A stretch of DNA of 64,000 nucleotides from a virus: the IMG/VR virus record IMGVR_UViG_3300025093_000011, positions 49,199 to 113,198 of that record. One strand, 5' to 3'. Below the pieces are notes generated by a model that did not search any database, was not told the origin of the DNA, and worked only from the letters and a program-made list of their open reading frames with translations. Made by a program: the position numbers and the translations under genes. Positions 1-9,065 of the stretch are shown in pieces. Each line of letters opens with the position of its first letter. Position 1 is the stretch's first letter.

Positions 1-1503
1 CCTGCAGAAAATGAAGCAGATGATTATTATCAAAATTTATTTCAAAGATTAAAAGATATAGATCAACAGAAGTCTGTTGAACCACAAACACTATATGATC
101 CTGTAACAGGACAACCAATGTCTCAGTCATCTAATCCTGCTTCAACATTTAGAGATCTTAGAACTCCTTATGATATACAACAGCAAGAACTAAGAGATGC
201 TGAAACTGCTGATTATGAAACTGTTACACAACCTTTTATGCAAGAAAACTTTCCCATAGTAACAGGTGTTGTTGATCAAATAGGAGATGGGGCAAAATTT
301 ATTGCAGATGAAGTTGAAGATGTTGTTGATAAACTTCAAAAGACATCTATACTTCCAGGATATATAACAAATGATGCAGAAGCATTATATAATTTTGGAT
401 CACATATAGTAAATAAAGACTATGAAGCTTTAATAAATAATAAATATGGTCAAAAACTTGCTTTAAAAATTCTTGATCAAAATGAGAATCCTAATAAATA
501 TATGGGTCTTAGATTTAAAACATTAACTGATGTAGAACAACAATGGTTAAGAAGAGGTCTTGAAAAAGTAGGAGCAATTGATACTCCTGATTTTAAATTA
601 GGTAACGTTGCAGAAGAAGTTGTAGAAGAAACTCCTGCACCTGAAACTTTTACTAGAAGAATAGGTGATGTAAAAGATTCTTATGCACCTGAATATAACT
701 TAATGGCTTATAGAAATCAATGGGATAATGGTGAAGGATTTGTATATAAAACAGCTCCTACTAAACAACATAGAAAAGATTCTGATGAATATGAAGGTGT
801 ATTAGGTGTAGCTCACTTCTTATTAGATGCTAGTGTTGATTCTGAATATCCGTATAGTCATAAAAATAACGCAGCTTTTATTGAAAATGCAATTGCTAAT
901 GATGATTGGATACCTGCTTTTGAACAACTTGAAGGTAATAGGGTTAGATTAAAATATAAAAAACCTGATGATATTCTTGAAACAGATATAGTAAACACAC
1001 CATTAAGACAATTAAATTTTTCAGATATTGATTTTAAAACAGATCAAACTCCTAAAGGTTTTAAATCTAGTGTACATGAAGTAACTACTAAAGATGGAGA
1101 TGGAACTCTTTTATTATTTAAAAACAAAGATGGCTATTCTAGATTTAGTGGAGGTTCTGTAGTATTTATATTTGAAGATAAGTATGGTAACGTTATTGTT
1201 AGAGATTTTGCTGGTTCATTAAATAGTATTCAAAAAGAAGGAAACTCAATTACTAAACAATATAATCTTAAACCTGGACAACTTACTATTGGTTATCATG
1301 ATGTAGGTTCATTTAGTGCTAAACCAAAAGCTAATAAGAATAATGTTCTTAAAGCTAAACAATGGGAAGGTTATAATGATGCAGGGTATACAGGAGGAGC
1401 ATTGCTTATTCCAGCACCTGATGATGTTGAGCTTCTTAACCGTGAGTCTTTTAGATTCTTTGATCCTAAATATACTAATACGGGTCCTGATAATAAACCT
1501 TAA
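1..1503 (+). CDS. Late-region protein, 5'-truncated by window edge
   Basis: The reading frame is open from base 1, so the start lies upstream of the window; the ATG at 118 is only an internal methionine. The visible 500 residues begin with an acidic, Gln-rich stretch, continue through a helical segment (about residues 85-190), and end in a beta-rich, Gly/aromatic-rich C-terminal third with segments such as GGSVVFIFEDKYGNVIVRDF and LTIGYHDVGSFSAKP. That last part looks like a compact globular domain, but I cannot assign it to a family. It heads the same-strand series of giant genes, with a 52-base gap to the next, so a virion or cargo role is inferred from position only. The stop is TAA. Confidence 0.8.
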   Translation, partial: PAENEADDYYQNLFQRLKDIDQQKSVEPQTLYDPVTGQPMSQSSNPASTFRDLRTPYDIQQQELRDAETADYETVTQPFMQENFPIVTGVVDQIGDGAKFIADEVEDVVDKLQKTSILPGYITNDAEALYNFGSHIVNKDYEALINNKYGQKLALKILDQNENPNKYMGLRFKTLTDVEQQWLRRGLEKVGAIDTPDFKLGNVAEEVVEETPAPETFTRRIGDVKDSYAPEYNLMAYRNQWDNGEGFVYKTAPTKQHRKDSDEYEGVLGVAHFLLDASVDSEYPYSHKNNAAFIENAIANDDWIPAFEQLEGNRVRLKYKKPDDILETDIVNTPLRQLNFSDIDFKTDQTPKGFKSSVHEVTTKDGDGTLLLFKNKDGYSRFSGGSVVFIFEDKYGNVIVRDFAGSLNSIQKEGNSITKQYNLKPGQLTIGYHDVGSFSAKPKANKNNVLKAKQWEGYNDAGYTGGALLIPAPDDVELLNRESFRFFDPKYTNTGPDNKP

Positions 1504-1555
1504 AGGTTTAAACAATAAATTAAAATTTAGTATATTATATATAACTATTTAAATT

Positions 1556-4500
1556 ATGGCACAGAAGAAAAAATATAGAATATATAAAGCTGGTGGTCAG
1601 CATGGTAGAATAATAAATCCAACTGCAAAATTCTTAATGAAAGCAGAAGCTGGAATGCAACAACCTACTCCAGCTGAAATGATCATGATGCAAGAACAGC
1701 AGATGGGTCAACAGCCTATGGGAGCACCTTCTCCTGAAGAAATGCAAATGATGCAACAAGCTCAAGGTCAACCACCTATGCAAGGAATGCCACCTCAACC
1801 ATCAGATGAAGAAAGAATGATGATGGAAGCACAGCAAGAAATGCAAGAACTGATAATGTCTGTAAAAGAAGCTTTAGAAGTTGGAACATCTGTAGAAGAA
1901 ATTATTGAAGCTTTACAAGAAGATGGTCATAGCTCTGATAAAATAAAATTTGCACTAGTAGAATCTGGAATTTCAGAAGAAGAAGCTAATGTATTAGTTT
2001 CTCCTGATGAAGTTAAAACTCCTGATGCTCCAGAATTAGATATGGAAATGAAGGAAGAAGATGTTGAGGTTGAAGAAGTTCCGGAAGAAACTGATAGAGC
2101 TTTTGTAAAAAGAAGAGTTAAAGAACTTAAGAAAGCAAAAGAAGGTTTAGAAGCAAATAAAGATACTGAAGATGGATTAGATGTAAAAAATACTTTTAGA
2201 TCTAATACTTTTGATATACCAGAAGGTGGTAGAAAAGATTTAGTTTCAGGTTTTTTATCTGGTATAAATGATAGTGTTCAGACTCATCAGTTTGAGCAAC
2301 AAGCTGAAAATGAATTGATGCAAGCAAAGACTGGTAGAGAAATGCGTCAAGAAATGAGAGCTAATAGACAAGCTCTAAGAGAAAGAAGAAGAGCAGGTAG
2401 ACAAGCTAGAAGATATGGATTAGATCCTTTCTTATTTGCTGAAGAAGGTACATTTCATGGAGAAAAAGGACCTCTTGGTTTAGGACTTAGAAGTTTTGAT
2501 ATAACTTGGAAGAATGCTACTCCTATGCCATATCATTTTTATGACGGTATTACAAATCCTTTTTTTAATGGTAGAGGTTATTATACTAACGTTGCTAAAA
2601 AAATAATAGCTCCTGGAGAAGAATTGATTCAATCAGAAATTCAAGCAGAAGGTGATTCTAAAAATGTTGATGAAGGAACTACATTTACTTGGGATGATGT
2701 TGAGAAAGGAAAGGCTCCTGCAAAATCAGAATCTAGTAATAAACAAACTCATACTAGAAGACAAACTAATACAACAAATTATTGGCAAAGACGTCAAAAT
2801 CCAGCAAGTGCTAGTATTTCCAGTGTAAGTAATCCTTCTAATGATGATTTAAATACTTTGGGTGCATTGTTTGCAATGCAAAAAGATATACCTGGAGGAG
2901 AAAAAGATATGCTTAAATTTATGGAGTTAGCTCAGACTAATCCTAAGTATATAAACAATGTAAAGAAAACAGTAAAAGGTTGGAATGCTGTTAATAAACA
3001 ACAGGTAACCAAAACTAAAATTACTCCAACTAAAGTAGATGAACCAGGTATGCCGGCATGGATGCAAATGGGTCTGTCTGTTGCAGGAGCTACAACACTA
3101 TATAAGACTGCGGAATGGGTCTTTAGATCTGTTAAAGCTGGTAAACCTGTAAAACCTTCTATTTTAAAATGGTTACAATCAAAAGGAGTTACACCTCCTA
3201 AACCTGGAACAACTCAATCTTTTAACTCATGGCTTGATTCAAATAAAAGTTCAATAAAAAGTAAAAGTAAGCCTGCTGCTAAACCTACTGCTAAACCTAA
3301 AGTTAAACCTACTACACCTAAACCTAAAGTTAAAGCTAAAGCACCTAGTAAGTGGAATAAGTTTTTAAAAGGTTCAAAAAAGGTTATGAAAGGAGCTGTT
3401 AAGGGTATGAAAGGGATTAATCCATTGATGAATTTAGATATGTTTATTCCCGATCCAGAGATAATGAATATGATTATGGGTCGGAGTAGTGGGAGGCCAT
3501 CAGCCCAAATAGGTGGATTTGTAGATTCAACTAATCCTGACTTATATAAATTTATATATGGAGGAGATGAAGCTTACTCAGGTATTCCACAAGGAGAAGA
3601 TATAAATGATCCTTACATACCTTTTATGAAACATGGTGGTCCACATAATGATCAAATTAGAGTTGTAAAAGAAACTCTCTCAGGTCGGAGTCCATCATAT
3701 TATCATGGTTGGGATCAAATGCCTTATGCACTTAATGAAGATGGAACTCTTGCTTTTAGTGCTGAAGATGTTGCTGCAGCTAACAAAGCTTATTTTGAAG
3801 AAGGGGATGAAAGTAGATTAGGAGATGCTGCATTAAAAGCTTATCCTCATATAGGACCTCATCAACAAAGTATGAATGTAGTTTATGCAGATGCAAATAA
3901 TCCAGAAGCAGCTTTTGCAGCTGGAGACAGGTTTGGAGATAAAGAGCTTACTACAATGTATATGTCACCTGCATCTGCAAGAAATCCTGTAGGTTCTTAT
4001 GATCAACAACTTCAAGCATGGTCAATGAGTCAACCAAGAACAAATGTTGTACCAGATCAAGTTTTATATGATAATAAAAGTTTAGATTATTTTCCAGGTG
4101 AAACCAAAGGAGAATACTATGGTAGAATGGGTGGTCCTGAAACAGTTCAATACATGATAGATAAGTATGATATGAATCCTGAAGAGATGTATAATACAAA
4201 TCCTCTACCTAGTAGATTTAAAGATCCTAGTGCTAACATAGATCCTAATACAGGTAAAAGAGGTCCTGAAAAATACTATGATTGGGATACTGGTACTTGG
4301 ATAGAACCTTATTTAGAACCTAGACCTGTTGAAGAATATCCTAATATAGAAAGTTATGCAACTGGTGGACAACTAGATACATATCAAGGAGATGAGGGTG
4401 GTAATCAAATACCAAGAATAAGTGATCAAGCATTAGATTATATTCTTGATTATGAAGCTGCACATGGAAGTCCTCATGGATTAGGATTATCTAACTATGG

Positions 4501-6523
4501 TATTCAAGATAAATACAGAACACAATATCCAAACATACTTCCTGCATCAGGAGATATAAGTAGAGATCAAGCTAGACAGTTTTTACTATCTGATCAATTT
4601 AGATATGGAGACATGCAACAGTTTCCTTTAGATGTTCAAAGAAGATTACTTGATTACAGTTTTAACACTGGTAGAAACTTTGAAGATCTTTTACTTTTAG
4701 ATGCAGGTCTTACAGATATGGCTACAGTAGATAGTTCTGATCCAGCTGACATAGCTAAATTAAAAGAACTTTATACTGAAAATCAAGCAGATATATTAGC
4801 TAAGATGGGAGAAGAAGGTTATGCATCTCATTTAGATAAAAGTAAACATGATGTTTATAAAAGTTTAAATACAAGAAGAGGTTATGGCAGTGATCCTTCT
4901 AGCTATACTTATAAAGATAGTCCTTATGCAAGAACGTGGAGTCCTAGAATTGACATGTGGCAAGACTTTAAATTAAATGAAAAAGGTGAAGTTGTAGATC
5001 AAAATACAAATGAAGTTGTTGTAGATAAAGATGGTAATCAAACTACTACAACTACTACAACTACTAAAAAAAGAATGAGACCACAAGTAAGAGGATATAG
5101 ATATAATCCTACAGGTGGTGCATTCTTTACACAAGGTAATCCCCGATTTGATAGATATAATGCTTTTGGTAGAATAAATCCAGCCTTTGGAAAAAGACCT
5201 TCAATATTTAATACTCATACATACATGACACCTTTAAATGACTTTGCTAGAAACTTACCACCAGAAGCTCTTGCAAGTTTAATGAAGTCTGGTAAAGCTG
5301 GAGTAATAAAACGAGGCATGTTTAGAGGAAGAGATCCGGAAACAGGTCTAAGACTTCCTAAAAGAGAAGCTTATATACAGTGGGGTGATGGTGTAAATAC
5401 ACCTGAGCAAACTATAAGAGATCCTAAAACTGGTGAGATTTTAAACCGTGCAGGACTTAGACAAACTATCAGAGGTATCAAAGATGGCAACTATGGTAGA
5501 AAGGCTACAAGAAAAATGATACGTGGTGAAAGAAAAGCTTTTAGAGATGCTAGAAAAGCAAGAAGAAGAGGGTTTGGTGATGATTATAATTATAATGAAG
5601 ATTATACTCCAGAAATGGAAGAAGCAGCTAATGCAGAATGGGTTGAAAAGATGAATGCAGATAGAGATCGAAGATTAAATCCTGATGCAGGAGGAGATCA
5701 AAATGCACCATACTATGATAAAAGAGGTGAAGATATGAATCCATTAAATAGATTTACAGAAGAAGAAGCAGGAGGTTATAGTAAAGATATGGGTTCTGAT
5801 AATATGAGATACGGTGGTTTCTTTAATCATGGTGGAACTCATCCTGATCAGCAACCTAATCCATATGGTAATACACCTATGGGACAGGGACTTAATACTA
5901 TGATGAATATGTTTGGTAATAACAATAACATGCAGACTCAACTTCAATCATCTGCAAACTTTCAAGCAAATCCTCAGTTTACTCCTCAAAATACAGGAGC
6001 TAGTCCTCAGACAGGTGGTTCTAATTTCTCTTATTCAGCTGCTGCACCTCCAATGATAGATGAAAATAATAATGGAATACCTGATACTATAGAAAGACCT
6101 AGTGATGAACAACCAATGATAGGTCCTCAAAATAAACCTAAAGAAACTAAAGGAGGAAAAGCAAGATTTGCTATAGATAATGCTTATGATATTAATCTTT
6201 CAGAAACTGCTAATATGGGTAAAGATCTTTCTTATGATGTTATAAAGTTTGCTAACACTCTTGGAAGTTCTTCGGGAGAGAAAGATAGATTCAATTTAGG
6301 TTTAGATGATTCTATAAATTATGGTGAAGATTTAGGATTAAAGAAAGTTAATACTCAAGGTAAAGATCAAGTATACCAAGATAACCGTGCAGATGTACAA
6401 TATGTTTCAGCAAAGTATGGAGGTGACGTAAGTAATATGTATGAGGAAGGTGAAGAATATGATTTAACTTTAGAAGAGCTTGCTGAAATTTTAGCAAATG
6501 GAGGTAATGTAGAATTTTTATAA
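1556..6523 (+). CDS. Large virion/cargo protein with muramidase-like domain
   Basis: This 1655-aa protein has a modular layout. Residues 30-95 are very rich in Met, Gln and Pro. An acidic coiled-coil-like part follows, then an Arg-rich helix (about 255-290), a Lys/Pro/Ala-rich linker (about 571-620), and a domain at about 950-1130 that resembles phage muramidases. In that domain E967 in ILDYEAAHG is the candidate catalytic acid, followed by LSNYGI and LDYSFNTGR (1033-1040), the pattern of GH108-type and lysozyme-like lysins. Short Gly-rich tags (KHGG, YQGDEGG, YGGFFNHGG, KYGG) recur between segments, and YQGDEGG is shared with the next protein. I infer a virion-associated protein that opens peptidoglycan during entry. 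It could also be a tail or internal cargo protein with no lytic activity. ATG start in AAATTATGGC, no Shine-Dalgarno. Confidence 0.85.
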   Translation: MAQKKKYRIYKAGGQHGRIINPTAKFLMKAEAGMQQPTPAEMIMMQEQQMGQQPMGAPSPEEMQMMQQAQGQPPMQGMPPQPSDEERMMMEAQQEMQELIMSVKEALEVGTSVEEIIEALQEDGHSSDKIKFALVESGISEEEANVLVSPDEVKTPDAPELDMEMKEEDVEVEEVPEETDRAFVKRRVKELKKAKEGLEANKDTEDGLDVKNTFRSNTFDIPEGGRKDLVSGFLSGINDSVQTHQFEQQAENELMQAKTGREMRQEMRANRQALRERRRAGRQARRYGLDPFLFAEEGTFHGEKGPLGLGLRSFDITWKNATPMPYHFYDGITNPFFNGRGYYTNVAKKIIAPGEELIQSEIQAEGDSKNVDEGTTFTWDDVEKGKAPAKSESSNKQTHTRRQTNTTNYWQRRQNPASASISSVSNPSNDDLNTLGALFAMQKDIPGGEKDMLKFMELAQTNPKYINNVKKTVKGWNAVNKQQVTKTKITPTKVDEPGMPAWMQMGLSVAGATTLYKTAEWVFRSVKAGKPVKPSILKWLQSKGVTPPKPGTTQSFNSWLDSNKSSIKSKSKPAAKPTAKPKVKPTTPKPKVKAKAPSKWNKFLKGSKKVMKGAVKGMKGINPLMNLDMFIPDPEIMNMIMGRSSGRPSAQIGGFVDSTNPDLYKFIYGGDEAYSGIPQGEDINDPYIPFMKHGGPHNDQIRVVKETLSGRSPSYYHGWDQMPYALNEDGTLAFSAEDVAAANKAYFEEGDESRLGDAALKAYPHIGPHQQSMNVVYADANNPEAAFAAGDRFGDKELTTMYMSPASARNPVGSYDQQLQAWSMSQPRTNVVPDQVLYDNKSLDYFPGETKGEYYGRMGGPETVQYMIDKYDMNPEEMYNTNPLPSRFKDPSANIDPNTGKRGPEKYYDWDTGTWIEPYLEPRPVEEYPNIESYATGGQLDTYQGDEGGNQIPRISDQALDYILDYEAAHGSPHGLGLSNYGIQDKYRTQYPNILPASGDISRDQARQFLLSDQFRYGDMQQFPLDVQRRLLDYSFNTGRNFEDLLLLDAGLTDMATVDSSDPADIAKLKELYTENQADILAKMGEEGYASHLDKSKHDVYKSLNTRRGYGSDPSSYTYKDSPYARTWSPRIDMWQDFKLNEKGEVVDQNTNEVVVDKDGNQTTTTTTTTKKRMRPQVRGYRYNPTGGAFFTQGNPRFDRYNAFGRINPAFGKRPSIFNTHTYMTPLNDFARNLPPEALASLMKSGKAGVIKRGMFRGRDPETGLRLPKREAYIQWGDGVNTPEQTIRDPKTGEILNRAGLRQTIRGIKDGNYGRKATRKMIRGERKAFRDARKARRRGFGDDYNYNEDYTPEMEEAANAEWVEKMNADRDRRLNPDAGGDQNAPYYDKRGEDMNPLNRFTEEEAGGYSKDMGSDNMRYGGFFNHGGTHPDQQPNPYGNTPMGQGLNTMMNMFGNNNNMQTQLQSSANFQANPQFTPQNTGASPQTGGSNFSYSAAAPPMIDENNNGIPDTIERPSDEQPMIGPQNKPKETKGGKARFAIDNAYDINLSETANMGKDLSYDVIKFANTLGSSSGEKDRFNLGLDDSINYGEDLGLKKVNTQGKDQVYQDNRADVQYVSAKYGGDVSNMYEEGEEYDLTLEELAEILANGGNVEFL

Positions 6524-6531
6524 TATTAAAT

Positions 6532-9000
6532 ATGCGAGTTAGAATAACAAAAGTACCAAGTAAGAATAAATTAGAAAAAGCTGCATATGGTGGTCAAACT
6601 GCCACAGGTGCTTTGAATGTAAATCCTACATCTTATTTTGGTGGTGGACGTGATAAAAGTAATTTATCTCAAGCAAGAACAGGAAAAACACTTACATCAA
6701 TTCCTAGAGATAAAGCTAATTTAGAAGCTGAAGGTGGAGAGACTGCATTTGGTCCTATATCAGGAGAAAGTATTCCAGATCATTATACTATAAAAGGTCC
6801 TAGACATAGTAATGGTGGAGTACCTTTAGATCTTCCGGATGATACATTTATCTTTAGTGACACTAAGTCAATGAAAATAACTGATCCAAGAATCTTAAAA
6901 ATGTTTGGGAAAAAAGCTAAGAAAGGAGGATACACTCCTGCTGAACTTGCTAAACCATATGACATAAATAAGTATAAGTCAATCTTAATGGATCCAGATT
7001 CTGATAGAAAAGAAAGAGAAACTGCTACATTAATGATCAAAAACTTTATTATAAAGCTTGGTGCTTTAGCTTTAGCTCAAGAATCTAAAAAAGGATTTCC
7101 CCAAGGTATTCCAGAAATGGCTAAACCTTACATGGAGTCAATAGGATTAAAAGAAGAAGATATATTACCACAGGAACAGGAAATGCAACCTGAACAAATG
7201 ATGGCTATGCAACAACAAGGTCCTCCTCCAGCTGCTCCTCCAGGTGCAATGGATCCTAACCAGATGGAAGAAGTATTGCAACAAGAACAGCAAATGATGC
7301 CACCTCAGATGGAACAGCCTATGCCTATGGCTAGATATGGTGGAACACCTATGGCTGCTTATGGTATGCAACTAGGAGGATATGATATGCCTTTTATCAT
7401 GGCTAATGGTGGTTATGCAGATATGTTACCATCTTATCAAGGAGACGAAGGTGGTAGTGAAGTAAGTAGTGAAGGTGGTATGTGTAGAGTTAAAATAGAT
7501 TTTGGTGGTAAACAAAATCCAGATGAAGGAGGAGGAACTGCAATAAGTGATTTTGATCAAGGAACTAGAGGTTATGTAACAATGCCTTGTTCTAAAGCTC
7601 GTGAACTTAAAGCTGCTCAGAAACAATACTATGAAGAAAAACAAAAGCTTCTTGATGCAGAGTTTGATGTAAAGAAAGGTATACTAGATCCAGCTACAGG
7701 AGATTATATTCCGTTTACTAGAAATCAAAGGAGAAGGGATCAAGCTAGAGTAACAGCAGGAGGAAAACAAACAGGTAATTATTTAGATCATGGATGGGGA
7801 GATCCTGCAGGTAACTTAGGTAATAGTTTTTCAGTAGATCAAGTAAATGCAATTGCTCCAGATTTTTATGATAGTTTAAAATCTCTAGCTACTTTACATA
7901 AAGAATATGTTCCAGATCAAAAAATTCCTGATCTAAGAGGAGAAAGTGAAATAGCTAATGATCCAGATGGTAATACTATAACATCTTTAGAAAATGCATT
8001 TGGTCCTAGACAATTTAGTCTTAACTATGAAATGGGAGAAATTGAAGATAATGAGTGTGTTTGTAAACATCCTCAAACAGGAGAAGTGTTACATACATGG
8101 CCAAAACCTGCAGATGGAGATTGTAGTTCAGAAGGACAACCTAAATGTGTTGTACAAGAAGATGAGAATGTAGAAATATTAGAAGATGAAATACAAGAAG
8201 AAGGAGAAACACCTCAGTATTCAGATGCAGCATTAAGAAATATGATTGCTCAAAAAACATATGATACTAGTGTTGATTATATGACTTCTCAAAGAATAGA
8301 TCCTAAAATGGGTAGACCTGCATTACAAGAGAGATATGATGCTGATATATTCTCAGCTCTTGCTAATCAAAACTTAGCAATAAATCAAGGTCCAGGTAGT
8401 GCATCACAAAAATTAATTCAAAGTTTATCAATGATGGATAAAGGTTTGAATGCAACTGGTGGTAGAAATAAAGCAACTACAGATTACAATATAAATGTAC
8501 TTAATACAGAAGGTGCTAGAAATAGGGCAAGGGAACAACAAGCAGCTGCTCAAAATGCACAACTGCAATTTAAAACAGATGCATATAATATAGGTCAAGG
8601 TGAAAAACAAAGAATTGCACAAAATGTAGTTAGACAAGCACAAGGTTTAGCATTAGCTGATGCAGAAAAAGAGTTAACACAAAAACTTATGTGGAATTAT
8701 CAAAATCCAAATTTCCCAATAGGTTATAAAAAAGGGGATCCAGGATTTATACCATCTTATAAAGTTAACCCTTATAAAACTAAAGGTGATCAAGATATAC
8801 TAAATGAATGTATGAGAACGTATGGTGCAGAAACTCAAGCATATAAAGATTGTGTAAAAATGAAAATGGATGCAAGAAATCCTAAGAATAAAAATAAAAC
8901 TACCAATACTAATACTACTACTGCTAATCAACAGCAGCCTCTTCTTAGAAATGGTGGTTATGTTTTAGCTAGTATGATGTATCCTTTTAATAACTATTAA
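6532..9000 (+). CDS. crAss-like virion/cargo protein, 822 aa
   Basis: The N-terminal 180 residues form a compact conserved-looking region with AEGGETAFGP, GPRHSNGGVPLDLPDD and FIFSDTKSMKI; I associate this arrangement with late proteins of crAss-like phages, but no function is known to me. It is followed by a Met/Gln/Pro-rich spacer (about 215-265), Gly-rich tags including SYQGDEGGSE, a Cys-containing middle (NECVCKHP, about 507-514) and a helical C-terminal third rich in Ala, Gln and Asn. It starts 8 bases after the previous stop. Shared spacer composition and the YQGDEGG tag suggest that this protein and the 1655-aa protein belong to the same virion assembly or ejection complex (inference). 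Confidence 0.85.
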   Translation: MRVRITKVPSKNKLEKAAYGGQTATGALNVNPTSYFGGGRDKSNLSQARTGKTLTSIPRDKANLEAEGGETAFGPISGESIPDHYTIKGPRHSNGGVPLDLPDDTFIFSDTKSMKITDPRILKMFGKKAKKGGYTPAELAKPYDINKYKSILMDPDSDRKERETATLMIKNFIIKLGALALAQESKKGFPQGIPEMAKPYMESIGLKEEDILPQEQEMQPEQMMAMQQQGPPPAAPPGAMDPNQMEEVLQQEQQMMPPQMEQPMPMARYGGTPMAAYGMQLGGYDMPFIMANGGYADMLPSYQGDEGGSEVSSEGGMCRVKIDFGGKQNPDEGGGTAISDFDQGTRGYVTMPCSKARELKAAQKQYYEEKQKLLDAEFDVKKGILDPATGDYIPFTRNQRRRDQARVTAGGKQTGNYLDHGWGDPAGNLGNSFSVDQVNAIAPDFYDSLKSLATLHKEYVPDQKIPDLRGESEIANDPDGNTITSLENAFGPRQFSLNYEMGEIEDNECVCKHPQTGEVLHTWPKPADGDCSSEGQPKCVVQEDENVEILEDEIQEEGETPQYSDAALRNMIAQKTYDTSVDYMTSQRIDPKMGRPALQERYDADIFSALANQNLAINQGPGSASQKLIQSLSMMDKGLNATGGRNKATTDYNINVLNTEGARNRAREQQAAAQNAQLQFKTDAYNIGQGEKQRIAQNVVRQAQGLALADAEKELTQKLMWNYQNPNFPIGYKKGDPGFIPSYKVNPYKTKGDQDILNECMRTYGAETQAYKDCVKMKMDARNPKNKNKTTNTNTTTANQQQPLLRNGGYVLASMMYPFNNY

Positions 9001-9065
9001 ACTTAAAAGGTTTAATAAACTTATAAAATGTTAATATATTTATAATTTAAAAAATATTTGATAAA

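Noticed and set aside
5040-5070. ACT/ACA trinucleotide run as a possible phase-variable repeat
   Set aside because: It encodes an in-frame Thr run within a linker of the 1655-aa protein; length changes would not shift the frame.
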